A DNA stretch of 64,000 nucleotides from Streptomyces gelaticus. GTDB taxonomy: Bacteria; Actinomycetota; Actinomycetes; Streptomycetales; Streptomycetaceae. The stretch is taken from NCBI RefSeq assembly GCF_014649535.1, contig NZ_BMTF01000004.1:112397-176396 (forward strand). The letters are read 5' to 3'. The notes under the pieces are model-generated. The model worked only from the letters and a program-made list of their open reading frames with translations. It had not been told where the DNA came from and did not search any database. This document shows, piece by piece, positions 33,343-43,100 of the stretch. A program made the position numbers and the translations under genes. How positions within the stretch are numbered: the first letter of the stretch is position 1; each line of letters starts with the position of its first letter.

Positions 33343-34644
33343 TCAGGACTCCTTGTTGATCATCGAGTCGATCTCCGCGTCGGCCGCCTCGGTGGCCTCC
33401 GCGACCGACTTGCCCTTGATGATGTCGAGCAGCATGATCTCGAGCGTTTCCTTCTTCTCGATCGCCGTCCAGCCCGGGGCGATCGGCGTGAACCAGGCGT
33501 CCGGCACGGCGTTGGCGATGGCCGCGGTCTCCGGCTTGGCCTTCAGCGGCTCGAGCTGCTTGGTGTTGTTCGGAAGGATGTTCTTGGAAGCGAGCACCTC
33601 TTCGGACTTCTCGCTGGTGAACATCGAGATCCACTCCTCGCCGAGGTCCTGGATCTTGGACTTGGAGATGGTGGCCAGGTCGGAGCCGCCGATGAAGGAG
33701 GGGAGGGCCTTGCCGTTCGGACCGGGCATGCCCGCCGTGGCGATCTTGCCCTCCAGCTTCGGGTTGCCGTTCGCCTTGGAGTCGACGACGCTGCCGGCTT
33801 CCCAGCCGTTGCCGTAGAGAAGCGCGGTCTTCTCGTTGGCCATGACGTTGGCGTGGTCCGCCTCGTCCTTGGTCTTGTCCCCGCGGTTGTACTTCTTGAC
33901 CAGCTCGACGAAGTCCCCGATGCCCTTCTGGGCTTCGGGGGTGGAGAGGGTGGACTTCCACTCCTTCTTGCCCTCGTCGTACTCGGCTATCCGGCCGCCC
34001 TCGGCCGCGACGTAGGACATCGCGGCGTACCAGTAGCGACCCGGCAGGTACAGCGGCGAGAACGCCTTGTCCTTGCCGTACTTCGCGCCGACCTTGTCGA
34101 GCGCGGCGGTCAGCTCGTCCTGCGTGGCGGGGAGGGTGTCCTTGCCGGTGCCGGCCTTGAACATGTCCTTGTTGTAGATCGCCACGCGGGCGCCGGCGTA
34201 GTAGGGCACGCAGTACTGCTTGCCCTCGAAGGCGCAAGTGTCCTTCAGACCCTTGATCCAGGTGTCCGAGTTCTCGTACTTCTTCGGGTCGATCTCGCCA
34301 AGAGCCCCGTTGAGGATGTACGTCATGGTCTCGGTGTTGCCGAGCTCGACCACGTCCGGGAACTTGTCGCCGGCCAGAGCGGCGTCGAGCTTCTTGGCCT
34401 TGTCCGCCCACGTCTGGTACTGGACATCGACCTTGACGTTCGGGTACTTCGCCTTGAACTGGCTGTTGACATCCTTGACCAGCTCGGGCCAGGTGCTCTG
34501 CGCGTCCGACATCAGCCAGACGGTGAGCGTCTCCTTACGGTCCTTCGGGTCCTTGGACGACGTCTTGTCGTCGTCCGAACCGCACGCTGCGACCGAAACC
34601 AACATGCCCGCGACGCCGATCGCCGCGATGAGCTTGCGCTTCAC
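33343..34644 (-). CDS. dasA: Chitobiose-binding lipoprotein DasA
   Basis: The extracellular solute-binding protein has 433 residues and a lipoprotein signal (MKRKLIAAIGVAGMLVSVAAC, lipobox VAAC, then GSDDDKTSS). Its body is the typical family 1 fold (TLTVWLMSDAQSTWPELVKD, PDVVELGNTETMTYILNGAL). The GTG at 34642-34644 follows GAGGAGGG. It binds chitobiose in streptomycetes. It is the first gene of the das operon, under dre sites in the dasR-dasA intergenic region. Confidence 0.97.
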   Translation of the reverse strand: MKRKLIAAIGVAGMLVSVAACGSDDDKTSSKDPKDRKETLTVWLMSDAQSTWPELVKDVNSQFKAKYPNVKVDVQYQTWADKAKKLDAALAGDKFPDVVELGNTETMTYILNGALGEIDPKKYENSDTWIKGLKDTCAFEGKQYCVPYYAGARVAIYNKDMFKAGTGKDTLPATQDELTAALDKVGAKYGKDKAFSPLYLPGRYWYAAMSYVAAEGGRIAEYDEGKKEWKSTLSTPEAQKGIGDFVELVKKYNRGDKTKDEADHANVMANEKTALLYGNGWEAGSVVDSKANGNPKLEGKIATAGMPGPNGKALPSFIGGSDLATISKSKIQDLGEEWISMFTSEKSEEVLASKNILPNNTKQLEPLKAKPETAAIANAVPDAWFTPIAPGWTAIEKKETLEIMLLDIIKGKSVAEATEAADAEIDSMINKES

Positions 34645-34728
34645 GCCACCCTCCTCAGGGATGCTGCAACCCCTCCCCACCGCGAAGACCGTCGACGAGT
34701 ACTGCTGGGGCTGGAACCTGGTCTTTAA

Positions 34729-34740
34729 TGGTTTAGACCA
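34729..34740. promoter_or_regulatory. dre operator of dasA
   Basis: TGGTTTAGACCA has one mismatch to the dre core. It lies 85 bases before the dasA start and 184 before dasR. Confidence 0.85.
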
Positions 34741-34752
34741 GCACGGGGAGCT

Positions 34753-34764
34753 TGGCCTAGACCT
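34753..34764. promoter_or_regulatory. Second dre operator in dasR-dasA region
   Basis: TGGCCTAGACCT has two mismatches to the dre core TGGTCTAGACCA. It lies 24 bases (just over two helical turns) from the first site, allowing cooperative binding of two DasR dimers. Confidence 0.7.
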
Positions 34765-34824
34765 TTTGGGGTGTCAAGGGTGTATAAGAAGTGCACTCGC
34801 GTCCGTTATCGGACCGACACCTGA

Positions 34825-35688
<864 letters not shown>

Positions 35689-35708
35689 TTCCGCGCCACC
35701 GCTCGGGC

Positions 35709-35735
35709 CCCCGTGGAACGCAGCACTCCGCGGGG
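35709..35735 (+). terminator. Probable terminator of dasR
   Basis: CCCCGTGG (35709-35716) pairs with CCGCGGGG (35728-35735), eight positions with one wobble, 20 bases after the dasR stop. Confidence 0.55.
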
Positions 35736-35914
35736 ATCCCGGGCATGCCCCGGGGCGGGCCGATTGCCGTACGTGTGACGGGATCACGAACAGAAGTACC
35801 TGCTCAGGGGACCGTTGCCGGACCGCAATGCGGACAGGGGGTGACGGTGACCGGAAGCCTCCCCTAGATTTCCTGCGCATCACAAGGTGATCAGCGAGGG
35901 GACGGAGTCGCCGC

Positions 35915-36169
35915 ATGCCAGCAGGCCCAGCAGGAAAGCCGCCCACCGTCACACCGGTGCGGGTGGTCATCGCCCTCTGCCTCGTCGCGCCGTTCGTGGC
36001 GATGCTCTGGGTGGGTTCGTACGCGAAGGTGGACCCCACCTTCATCGGCATTCCGTTCTTCTACTGGTACCAGATGCTCTGGGTGCTGATCTCCACCGCG
36101 CTCACGACGGTCGCGTACAAGCTGTGGCAGCGCGACCAGCGCGCCCGCAAGGGAGGTGAGTCGGCATGA
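35915..36169 (+). CDS. DUF3311 small membrane protein
   Basis: The 84-residue protein has two membrane helices (VVIALCLVAPFVAMLWVGSY and MLWVLISTALTTVAYKLW) and a basic C-terminal end. DUF3311 proteins are almost always encoded directly before an SSS-family symporter, as here, and probably act as its small accessory subunit. The stop overlaps the symporter ATG (ATGA). Confidence 0.9.
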   Translation: MPAGPAGKPPTVTPVRVVIALCLVAPFVAMLWVGSYAKVDPTFIGIPFFYWYQMLWVLISTALTTVAYKLWQRDQRARKGGESA

Positions 36170-37800
36170 AGGACGGTGTGAACGGCGTCGCGCTCGGCGT
36201 CTTCATCTTCTTCTTCGCGGCCGTCACGGTCATGGGCTTCCTCGCGGCGCGCTGGCGCAAGGCCGAGAACGAGGCCAGCCTCGACGAATGGGGCCTGGGC
36301 GGACGGTCGTTCGGCACCTGGGTCACCTGGTTCCTGCTCGGCGGCGACCTGTACACCGCGTACACCTTCGTCGCCGTGCCGGCGGCGATCTACGCGGCGG
36401 GCGCGGCGGGCTTCTTCGCCGTCCCGTACACCATCCTGGTGTACCCGCTGATCTTCACCTTCCTGCCGCGGCTGTGGTCGGTCTCGCACAAGCACGGGTA
36501 CGTCACCACCTCGGACTTCGTGCGCGGGCGCTTCGGCTCGAAGGGCCTGTCGCTGGCAGTCGCCGTCACGGGCATCCTCGCCACGATGCCGTACATCGCG
36601 CTCCAGCTCGTCGGCATCCAGGCGGTGCTGGACGTGATGGGCGTCGGCGGCGGCGAGAACACCCACTGGTTCGTCAAGGACCTGCCGCTGCTGATCGCGT
36701 TCGCGGTGCTCGCCGCGTACACCTACTCGTCCGGGCTGCGGGCGCCCGCGCTCATCGCGTTCGTCAAGGACGGGCTGATCTACCTGGTCATCGCGGTGGC
36801 GATCATCTACATCCCGATCAAGCTGGGCGGCTTCGACGACATCTTCGCCAAGGCGGGCGAGGCGTTCTCCGAGACCAACCCGGCCACCGGCAAGCCGCGC
36901 GGCGCGCTCGCGCCGGGCGAGGCGGGCCAGTGGGGGTACGCCACCCTGGCGCTGGGCTCGGCGCTGGCGCTGTTCATGTATCCGCACTCGATCACGGCGA
37001 CGCTCTCCAGCCGCAGCCGCAACGTCATCCGGCGCAACACCACGATCCTGCCGCTGTACTCGCTGATGCTGGGCCTGCTCGCGCTGCTCGGCTTCATGGT
37101 CATCGCCGCCGGGATCAAGGTGGACAACGGGCAGCTGGCCATCCCGCAGCTGTTCGAGAACATGTTCCCGGACTGGTTCGCGGGCGTCGCCTTCGCCGCC
37201 ATCGGCATCGGCGCGCTGGTGCCCGCCGCGATCATGTCGATCGCCGCGGCGAACCTCTTCACCCGCAACATCTACAAGGACTTCCTGAGGCCGGACGCGA
37301 CCCCGGAGCAGGAGACCAAGGTCTCCAAGCTGGTGTCGCTGCTGGTCAAGGTCGGCGCGCTCGCCTTCGTCCTCACGATGGACAAGACGGTCGCGATCAA
37401 TTTCCAGCTGCTCGGCGGCATCTGGATCCTCCAGACGATGCCGGCCCTGGTCGGCGGCCTGTTCACCCGCTGGTTCCACCGCTGGGCACTGCTCGCGGGC
37501 TGGGCGGTCGGCATGGTGTACGGAACGGTGGCCGCGTACGGGGTCGCCTCGCCGACACAGAAGCACTTCGGCGGCTCGTCCGCGGAGATCCCCGGCATCG
37601 GCGAGATCGGCTACATCGGCCTGACCGCGTTCGTGCTGAACGTGGTGGTGACGGTGGTGCTCACCTTCGCCCTGAACGCCGTGAAGGCACCCGTCGGCAC
37701 CGACGAGACCTCCCCGGCCGACTACACCGCCGACGCGGGCGACCCGGGCGTCGAGACGGAACTCCCGCCGGCCACGGCGGGGGCGCCGGGCGGCCACTGA
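36166..37800 (+). CDS. Sodium:solute symporter, monocarboxylate (MctP/ActP-like)
   Basis: The 544-residue protein has about 13 membrane segments with LeuT-fold motifs of the SSS family: DEWGLGGRSFGTWVTWFLLG near the start, YPHSITATLSSRS, IGIGALVPAAIMSIAAANLF. The closest characterised group moves pyruvate, lactate or acetate with sodium or protons. A short charged tail follows. It is coupled to the DUF3311 gene and followed by a hairpin before the nrd riboswitch. Confidence 0.92.
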   Translation: MKDGVNGVALGVFIFFFAAVTVMGFLAARWRKAENEASLDEWGLGGRSFGTWVTWFLLGGDLYTAYTFVAVPAAIYAAGAAGFFAVPYTILVYPLIFTFLPRLWSVSHKHGYVTTSDFVRGRFGSKGLSLAVAVTGILATMPYIALQLVGIQAVLDVMGVGGGENTHWFVKDLPLLIAFAVLAAYTYSSGLRAPALIAFVKDGLIYLVIAVAIIYIPIKLGGFDDIFAKAGEAFSETNPATGKPRGALAPGEAGQWGYATLALGSALALFMYPHSITATLSSRSRNVIRRNTTILPLYSLMLGLLALLGFMVIAAGIKVDNGQLAIPQLFENMFPDWFAGVAFAAIGIGALVPAAIMSIAAANLFTRNIYKDFLRPDATPEQETKVSKLVSLLVKVGALAFVLTMDKTVAINFQLLGGIWILQTMPALVGGLFTRWFHRWALLAGWAVGMVYGTVAAYGVASPTQKHFGGSSAEIPGIGEIGYIGLTAFVLNVVVTVVLTFALNAVKAPVGTDETSPADYTADAGDPGVETELPPATAGAPGGH

Positions 37801-37933
37801 CGACTGCGGCCCACGGCCCGTCGAGCCCCCTCCGGCGGGGCGCGGCGGGCCGTCGGTGTGGATCGGGCGCGCCGCCCCGGGAAAGGGCCGTACGGCTCAT
37901 TCTGCGGGCCCGGCCCGATCTGCATGACACAAG

Positions 37934-37967
37934 ATGTGGGGGCTGCCTCTTCGGCGAGCCCCCACAT
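37934..37967 (+). terminator. Hairpin between symporter and nrd riboswitch
   Basis: ATGTGGGGGCT (37934-37944) pairs perfectly with AGCCCCCACAT (37957-37967) around a 12-base loop. It probably ends symporter transcription before the riboswitch-controlled nrd operon; it could instead belong to the 5' leader. Confidence 0.6.
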
Positions 37968-37980
37968 GTATGCTCGTCCT

Positions 37981-38087
37981 CGCTGTCGCCGCAGGGGAAT
38001 CCGGTGAGAATCCGGAACTGTCCCGCAACGGTGTATTCAGTGCGCTTTTGTGCACCCCCGAGTCAGTCCGATGACCTGCCGGCAGCG
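37981..38087 (+). ncRNA. Cobalamin (adenosylcobalamin) riboswitch
   Basis: The aptamer core is clearly visible: GCAGGGGAATCCGGTGAGAA, then TCCGGAACTGTCCCGCAACG (the B12-box core), then AGTCAGTCCGATGACCTGCC. P1 closes by CGCTG (37981-37985) with CAGCG (38083-38087). In S. coelicolor this riboswitch represses the class Ia reductase operon nrdABS when vitamin B12 is available, letting the B12-dependent class II enzyme take over. Its placement before nrdA reproduces that arrangement. Confidence 0.95.
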
Positions 38088-38112
38088 CATCCGGCTCGAC
38101 CGAACCGGATGC
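38087..38112 (+). promoter_or_regulatory. Expression-platform hairpin after riboswitch
   Basis: GCATCCGG (38087-38094) pairs with CCGGATGC (38105-38112). Its first base is shared with the closing base pair of the aptamer P1, so formation of one may compete with the other. It may be the terminator or anti-terminator of the switch; another 128 bases remain before nrdA. Confidence 0.55.
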
Positions 38113-38239
38113 CCAGACGTCCGGGCCTCGCGGTTGGGCCGGTGGACGCCGTGCGGAGCGCTGCCCTGCCCCGGGTGTGTGCGTCCACAGGGCTGCCCCG
38201 TTCCCCGCCGGCCCCGAGCCGAGCGAGGGAGAGCACCAC

Positions 38240-40651
38240 GTGACCATCGCGCCAGCCGATCCGGCTTCAGTCGCCGCGTCCGCAGCAGCCGAGTCCGAGG
38301 CAGCCGCACAGGACGGACCGGGAACCGCACTGCTGCGGACCCTGACCGACCTCACCGCCGATCTGCCCGACACCGACCCCGGCCGGGTCGCCGCCGCCGC
38401 GCTGCGCGGCCGCAGCGCCCGTGCGGACGAGGCGGAACTGCGCTCGCTGGCCACCGAGGCCGCCGCGGGCCTGATCTCCGAGGACCCCGCCTACTCCCGG
38501 CTCGCCGCCCGGCTCCTGACCCTCACCATCACGGACGAGGCGGCCGGCCAGGGCGCGGTCTCCTTCTCCGCCTCGGTCGCCGTCGGGCACCGCGAGGGCC
38601 TGATCGCGGACCGTACCGCCGAGTTCGTCGCCCGGCACGCGGCCGCCCTCGACGCACTGGTGGAGCGTTCGCTCGCCGACGGCGCGGACGACCGCTTCGG
38701 CTACTTCGGGCTGCGGACCCTGCACAGCCGCTATCTGCTGCGCCACCCGCACACCCGCCAGGTCATCGAGACGCCCCAGCACTTCATGCTGCGGGTCGCG
38801 TCCGGGCTGGCCGAGGACGAGTCGCAGCGGGCCGTGGACGAAGTGGCGGCGCTGTACGGGCTGATGAGCCGGCTCGACTACCTCCCCTCCTCCCCCACGC
38901 TCTTCAACTCCGGCACCCGGCACCCGCAGATGTCCTCCTGCTATCTGCTGGACTCCCCGCTGGACGAGCTCGACTCGATCTACGACCGCTACCACCAGGT
39001 GGCCCGGCTCTCCAAGCACGCGGGCGGCATCGGTCTGTCGTACTCCCGCATCCGCTCCCGCGGTTCACTGATCCGCGGCACCAACGGGCACTCCAACGGC
39101 ATCGTGCCGTTCCTGAAGACGCTCGACGCCTCCGTCGCCGCGGTCAACCAGGGGGGCCGCCGCAAGGGCGCCGCCGCCGTCTACCTGGAGACCTGGCACG
39201 CGGACATCGAGGAGTTCCTGGAGCTGCGCGACAACACGGGCGAGGACCAGCGGCGTACGCACAACCTCAACCTGGCGCACTGGATCCCGGACGAGTTCAT
39301 GCGTCGGGTCGACGCGGACGGCGACTGGTCGCTGTTCTCGCCCGCCGACGTACCCGGGCTCGTCGACCTGTGGGGCGACGAGTTCGACGCCGCGTACCGG
39401 GCCGCCGAGGCCCAGGGGCTGGCCCGCAAGTCGATCCCGGCCCGCGAGCTGTACGGCCGGATGATGCGCACCCTCGCGCAGACCGGCCAGGGTTGGATGA
39501 CGTTCAAGGACGCCTCCAACCGGACCGCGAACCAGACCGCCGAGCCGGGCAGCGTCGTCCACTCGTCGAACCTGTGCACCGAGATCCTCGAAGTCACCGA
39601 CGACGGCGAGACGGCGGTCTGCAACCTGGGCTCGGTCAACCTCGGCGCGTTCGTCGCCGACGGTGACATCGACTGGGAGCGGCTGGACGCCACCGTCCGC
39701 ACCGCCGTGACCTTCCTGGACCGGGTCGTCGACATCAACTTCTACCCGACCGAGCAGGCCGGCCGCTCCAATGCGAAGTGGCGCCCGGTGGGCCTGGGCG
39801 CCATGGGTCTCCAGGACGTCTTCTTCAAGCTGCGGCTGCCTTTCGACTCCCCCGGGGCCCGCGCGCTCTCCACGAAGATCTCCGAGCGGATCATGCTCGC
39901 CGCGTACGAGGCGTCGTGCGAGCTCGCCGAGCGGTCCGGCCCGCTGCCGGCCTGGTCGCAGACGCGGGCGGCGCGCGGTGTGCTGCACCCCGACCACTAC
40001 GACACCGAGCTGAACTGGCCACAGCGGTGGGAGGCGCTGCGCGCCCGCGTCGCGAAGAGCGGGATGCGTAATTCGCTGCTGCTCGCCATCGCGCCGACGG
40101 CGACGATCGCCTCGATCGCGGGGGTCTACGAGTGCATCGAGCCGCAGGTCTCCAACCTCTTCAAGCGCGAGACCCTCAGCGGTGAGTTCCTTCAGGTCAA
40201 CGCGTATCTGGTGGATGAGCTGAAGCAGCTCGGCGTGTGGGACGCGCGGACCCGTGAGGCGCTGCGCGAGGCCAGTGGCTCGGTGCAGGGCTTCGCCTGG
40301 ATCCCGGAGGAGGTGCGGGCGCTGTACCGCACGGCATGGGAGATCCCGCAGCGCGGCCTGATCGACATGGCGGCGGCCCGTACACCGTTCCTGGACCAGA
40401 GCCAGTCGCTGAACCTTTTCCTGGAGACGCCGACGATCGGCAAGCTCTCCTCGATGTACGCGTACGCCTGGAAGCAGGGTCTGAAGACGACGTACTACCT
40501 GCGCTCGCGCCCGGCGACCCGGATCGCCCGTGCCGCCTCCGGCCAGGCCTCGGCCGCAGCCCCCATTCCCGTACAGCAGGCTTCGGCGCCCGACGCGGAC
40601 GCGATCGCCTGCTCCCTCGAAAACCCCGAGTCCTGCGAGGCCTGCCAGTAA
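38240..40651 (+). CDS. nrdA: Class Ia ribonucleotide reductase large subunit
   Basis: The 803-residue alpha subunit makes deoxyribonucleotides from ribonucleoside diphosphates. Visible sites: MSSCYLL (first active-site Cys), SSNLCTEILEV (thiyl radical Cys plus Glu), TAVCNLGSVNLG (second Cys) and a C-terminal redox pair ESCEACQ. No ATP-cone is obvious at the N-terminus. GTG start after GAGGGAGAG. Its stop overlaps the nrdB ATG (TAATG). Controlled by the upstream cobalamin riboswitch. Confidence 0.96.
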   Translation: MTIAPADPASVAASAAAESEAAAQDGPGTALLRTLTDLTADLPDTDPGRVAAAALRGRSARADEAELRSLATEAAAGLISEDPAYSRLAARLLTLTITDEAAGQGAVSFSASVAVGHREGLIADRTAEFVARHAAALDALVERSLADGADDRFGYFGLRTLHSRYLLRHPHTRQVIETPQHFMLRVASGLAEDESQRAVDEVAALYGLMSRLDYLPSSPTLFNSGTRHPQMSSCYLLDSPLDELDSIYDRYHQVARLSKHAGGIGLSYSRIRSRGSLIRGTNGHSNGIVPFLKTLDASVAAVNQGGRRKGAAAVYLETWHADIEEFLELRDNTGEDQRRTHNLNLAHWIPDEFMRRVDADGDWSLFSPADVPGLVDLWGDEFDAAYRAAEAQGLARKSIPARELYGRMMRTLAQTGQGWMTFKDASNRTANQTAEPGSVVHSSNLCTEILEVTDDGETAVCNLGSVNLGAFVADGDIDWERLDATVRTAVTFLDRVVDINFYPTEQAGRSNAKWRPVGLGAMGLQDVFFKLRLPFDSPGARALSTKISERIMLAAYEASCELAERSGPLPAWSQTRAARGVLHPDHYDTELNWPQRWEALRARVAKSGMRNSLLLAIAPTATIASIAGVYECIEPQVSNLFKRETLSGEFLQVNAYLVDELKQLGVWDARTREALREASGSVQGFAWIPEEVRALYRTAWEIPQRGLIDMAAARTPFLDQSQSLNLFLETPTIGKLSSMYAYAWKQGLKTTYYLRSRPATRIARAASGQASAAAPIPVQQASAPDADAIACSLENPESCEACQ

Positions 40652-41685
40652 TGAGCTCCACCAACTCCGAGAAGACCGCGCTCGACAAAAACCTGCTGGA
40701 CCCGGGCTTCGAGCTGACCCTGCGGCCCATGCGCTACCCGGACTTCTACGAGCGCTACCGCGACGCGATCAAGAACACCTGGACGGTGGAGGAGGTCGAC
40801 CTGCACTCCGATGTCGCCGACCTCGCCAAGCTGTCCCCCGGCGAGCAGCACATGATCGGCCGGCTGGTCGCGTTCTTCGCGACGGGCGACTCGATCGTCT
40901 CCAACAACCTCGTGCTGACGCTGTACAAGCACATCAACTCCCCCGAGGCACGGCTGTATCTGTCGCGGCAGCTCTTCGAGGAGGCCGTGCACGTCCAGTT
41001 CTATCTGACGCTGCTGGACACCTATCTGCCCGATCCGGAGGACCGGGCGGCGGCGTTCGCGGCGGTGGAGAACATCCCCTCCATCCGTGAGAAGGCGCAG
41101 TTCTGCTTCAAGTGGATGGACTCGGTCGAGAAGATCGAGCGTCTTGAGACGAAGGCCGACCGCCGCCGGTTCCTGCTGAACCTGATCTGCTTCGCCGCGT
41201 GCATCGAGGGGCTGTTCTTCTACGGCGCGTTCGCGTACGTCTACTGGTTCCGCTCGCGGGGCCTGCTGCACGGTCTCGCCACGGGCACCAACTGGGTGTT
41301 CCGTGACGAGACGATGCACATGAACTTCGCGTTCGAGGTCGTGGACACCGTCCGCAAGGAGGAGCCGGACCTCTTCGACGACGAGCTCCAGCAGCAGGTC
41401 ACCGACATGCTGAAGGAGGCCGTGGCCGCGGAGCTGCAGTTCGGCCGTGATCTGTGCGGCGACGGGCTGCCCGGCATGAACACCGAGTCGATGCGGCAGT
41501 ACCTGGAGTGCGTCGCCGACCAGCGGCTCACCCGGCTGGGCTTCCCGGCGGTCTACGGCTCCGAGAACCCGTTCTCGTTCATGGAGCTCCAGGGCGTGCA
41601 GGAGCTGACGAACTTCTTCGAGCGCCGACCGTCCGCGTACCAGGTGGCGGTGGAGGGCTCGGTCGCCTTCGACGACGACTTCTAG
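40651..41685 (+). CDS. nrdB: Class Ia ribonucleotide reductase small subunit
   Basis: The beta subunit, 344 residues, carries the di-iron/tyrosyl radical centre. Ligands appear in FFATGDSIVSNNLVL, FEEAVHVQFYLTLLDTYL (Glu, His and radical Tyr) and RDETMHMNFAFEVVD. Translation is coupled to nrdA through TAATG. It transfers the radical to the NrdA thiyl cysteine. Confidence 0.96.
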   Translation: MSSTNSEKTALDKNLLDPGFELTLRPMRYPDFYERYRDAIKNTWTVEEVDLHSDVADLAKLSPGEQHMIGRLVAFFATGDSIVSNNLVLTLYKHINSPEARLYLSRQLFEEAVHVQFYLTLLDTYLPDPEDRAAAFAAVENIPSIREKAQFCFKWMDSVEKIERLETKADRRRFLLNLICFAACIEGLFFYGAFAYVYWFRSRGLLHGLATGTNWVFRDETMHMNFAFEVVDTVRKEEPDLFDDELQQQVTDMLKEAVAAELQFGRDLCGDGLPGMNTESMRQYLECVADQRLTRLGFPAVYGSENPFSFMELQGVQELTNFFERRPSAYQVAVEGSVAFDDDF

Positions 41686-41700
41686 CTAGTGCCGTAGGGC

Positions 41701-41913
41701 CTAGATCCTGGCCCAGCTTCTGAGGCAGGGGCGCCGCGCAGCCGTGACCGGCCGCGCGGCGTCCGCCGTTTGTGGGGGTCCGTCGCTCCGGGCCCGTTCC
41801 GCGGCGCGCAGCTCGCGGTCGATGCGGCGCTCGCGGGCGAGTCCGGCGAGGGTGGGGAGCAGGACGAGGGCGATAAGTGCGGCTATGCCCAGGACGTTCC
41901 GGAATGTGTTCAT
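41701..41913 (-). CDS. Small single-pass membrane protein, antisense within nrd operon
   Basis: The 70-residue protein has one hydrophobic helix (NVLGIAALIALVLLPTLAGL) then a basic cytoplasmic tail (ARERRIDRELRAAERARSD). The frame has high GC3, and a GAGAGTAGAG purine stretch precedes the ATG. It lies on the strand opposite to nrdA-nrdB-nrdS, in their only gap. It may be a real small gene conserved in streptomycetes; function unknown. Confidence 0.6.
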   Translation of the reverse strand: MNTFRNVLGIAALIALVLLPTLAGLARERRIDRELRAAERARSDGPPQTADAARPVTAARRPCLRSWARI

Positions 41914-41994
41914 GGCTCTACTCTCGTCCGTGCGAACGGATCGCGGCAGTGGCAGGACTGTCATCGAGCATCGAATTACTGCCACACTGGCTCC

Positions 41995-42969
41995 ATGCTG
42001 AAAAATGTCGCCGCTCTGCTGCTCGACGAGGTCCACCCCTTCGAACTGGGCGTGCTGTGCGAGGTCTTCGGACTCGACCGCAGCGACCAGGGGCTGCCGG
42101 TCCACGACTTCGCCGTGGTCTCCGCCGAGGGCCCGGTGCTCCGGACCCACGCCGGCTTCACCATCAGCACCCCGCACGGCCTCGACCGCCTGGAGGAGGC
42201 CGACCTCATCGCCGTGCCGGCCGGCGGCCGCTTCGTGGACCGGGACTACCCCGAAGAGGCCCTCGACGCCCTGCGCCGGGCCGTGGACCGGGGTGCCCGG
42301 GTGATGAGTGTCTGCTCCGGCGCGTACGCCCTGGGCGCGGCCGGACTGTTGGACGGGCGCCGCTGCACGACCCACTGGCGCCACGCGTCGGAGCTGGCCC
42401 GCCGCTTCCCGCGGGCCGTCGTCCAGCCCGATGTGCTGTACGTGGACGAGGGCCAGGTCATCACCTCGGCGGGCACGGCGGCCGGGATCGACGCCTGCCT
42501 GCACCTGATCCGGCAGGAGTACGGCCCCGATGCCGCGAACGCGCTCGCCCGCCGCATGGTGGTGCCGCCGCACCGGGACGGCGGTCAGGCGCAGTACATC
42601 GAGCGGCCACTGCCCCGCACCCCCTGCGACACCGTCGGCGAGACGCTCGCCTGGATGGAGCGCCACCTCGACCGGGAGATGACCGTCGAACAGCTCGCCG
42701 CCCAGGCGCACATGTCGCCGCGCACCTTCGCCCGCCGCTTCCAGCAGGAGACGGGCACCACTCCGTACCGCTGGCTGCTGCGCCAGCGGGTACTGCTGGC
42801 GCAGCACCTGCTGGAGACGTCCGACGAAACGGTGGACACGATCGCCGGGCGCACCGGCTTCGGGACCGCCGCCGCACTGCGCCACCAGTTCGTACGCTCC
42901 TTGTCCACCACGCCGAACGCGTACCGCCGCACCTTCCGCGGACCGGGCGCGACGGTCGAAGTGGCCTGA
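41995..42969 (+). CDS. nrdS: GlxA-type AraC-family regulator NrdS
   Basis: The 324-residue regulator has an N-terminal DJ-1/PfpI-like domain (VAALLLDEVHPFELGVLCEV, then VMSVCSGAYALGAAGLLDGR with the nucleophile-elbow Cys) and two AraC helix-turn-helices at about 225-310 (MTVEQLAAQAHMSPRTFARR, TIAGRTGFGTAAALRHQFVR). In S. coelicolor an AraC-like gene nrdS follows nrdB in the B12-controlled operon. Here it is 309 bases downstream. Targets unknown. Confidence 0.85.
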   Translation: MLKNVAALLLDEVHPFELGVLCEVFGLDRSDQGLPVHDFAVVSAEGPVLRTHAGFTISTPHGLDRLEEADLIAVPAGGRFVDRDYPEEALDALRRAVDRGARVMSVCSGAYALGAAGLLDGRRCTTHWRHASELARRFPRAVVQPDVLYVDEGQVITSAGTAAGIDACLHLIRQEYGPDAANALARRMVVPPHRDGGQAQYIERPLPRTPCDTVGETLAWMERHLDREMTVEQLAAQAHMSPRTFARRFQQETGTTPYRWLLRQRVLLAQHLLETSDETVDTIAGRTGFGTAAALRHQFVRSLSTTPNAYRRTFRGPGATVEVA

Positions 42970-43050
42970 TCCGCAAAGGATCCGACGCCGGCGGACCGGC
43001 GCCTGACCACGGGCGCGCGGCGAGCGGCGAGCGGCGCACGGCACGCGAAA

Positions 43051-43092
43051 GGCCCCGTGCACCGGTCCGGAAAGGAACCGGCGTACGGGGCC
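43051..43092. terminator. Terminator between nrdS and M15 peptidase gene
   Basis: GGCCCCGT (43051-43058) pairs with ACGGGGCC (43085-43092), with an inner CCGGT/ACCGG step. It lies between convergent genes. Confidence 0.8.
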
Positions 43093-43100
43093 CCAATGCA

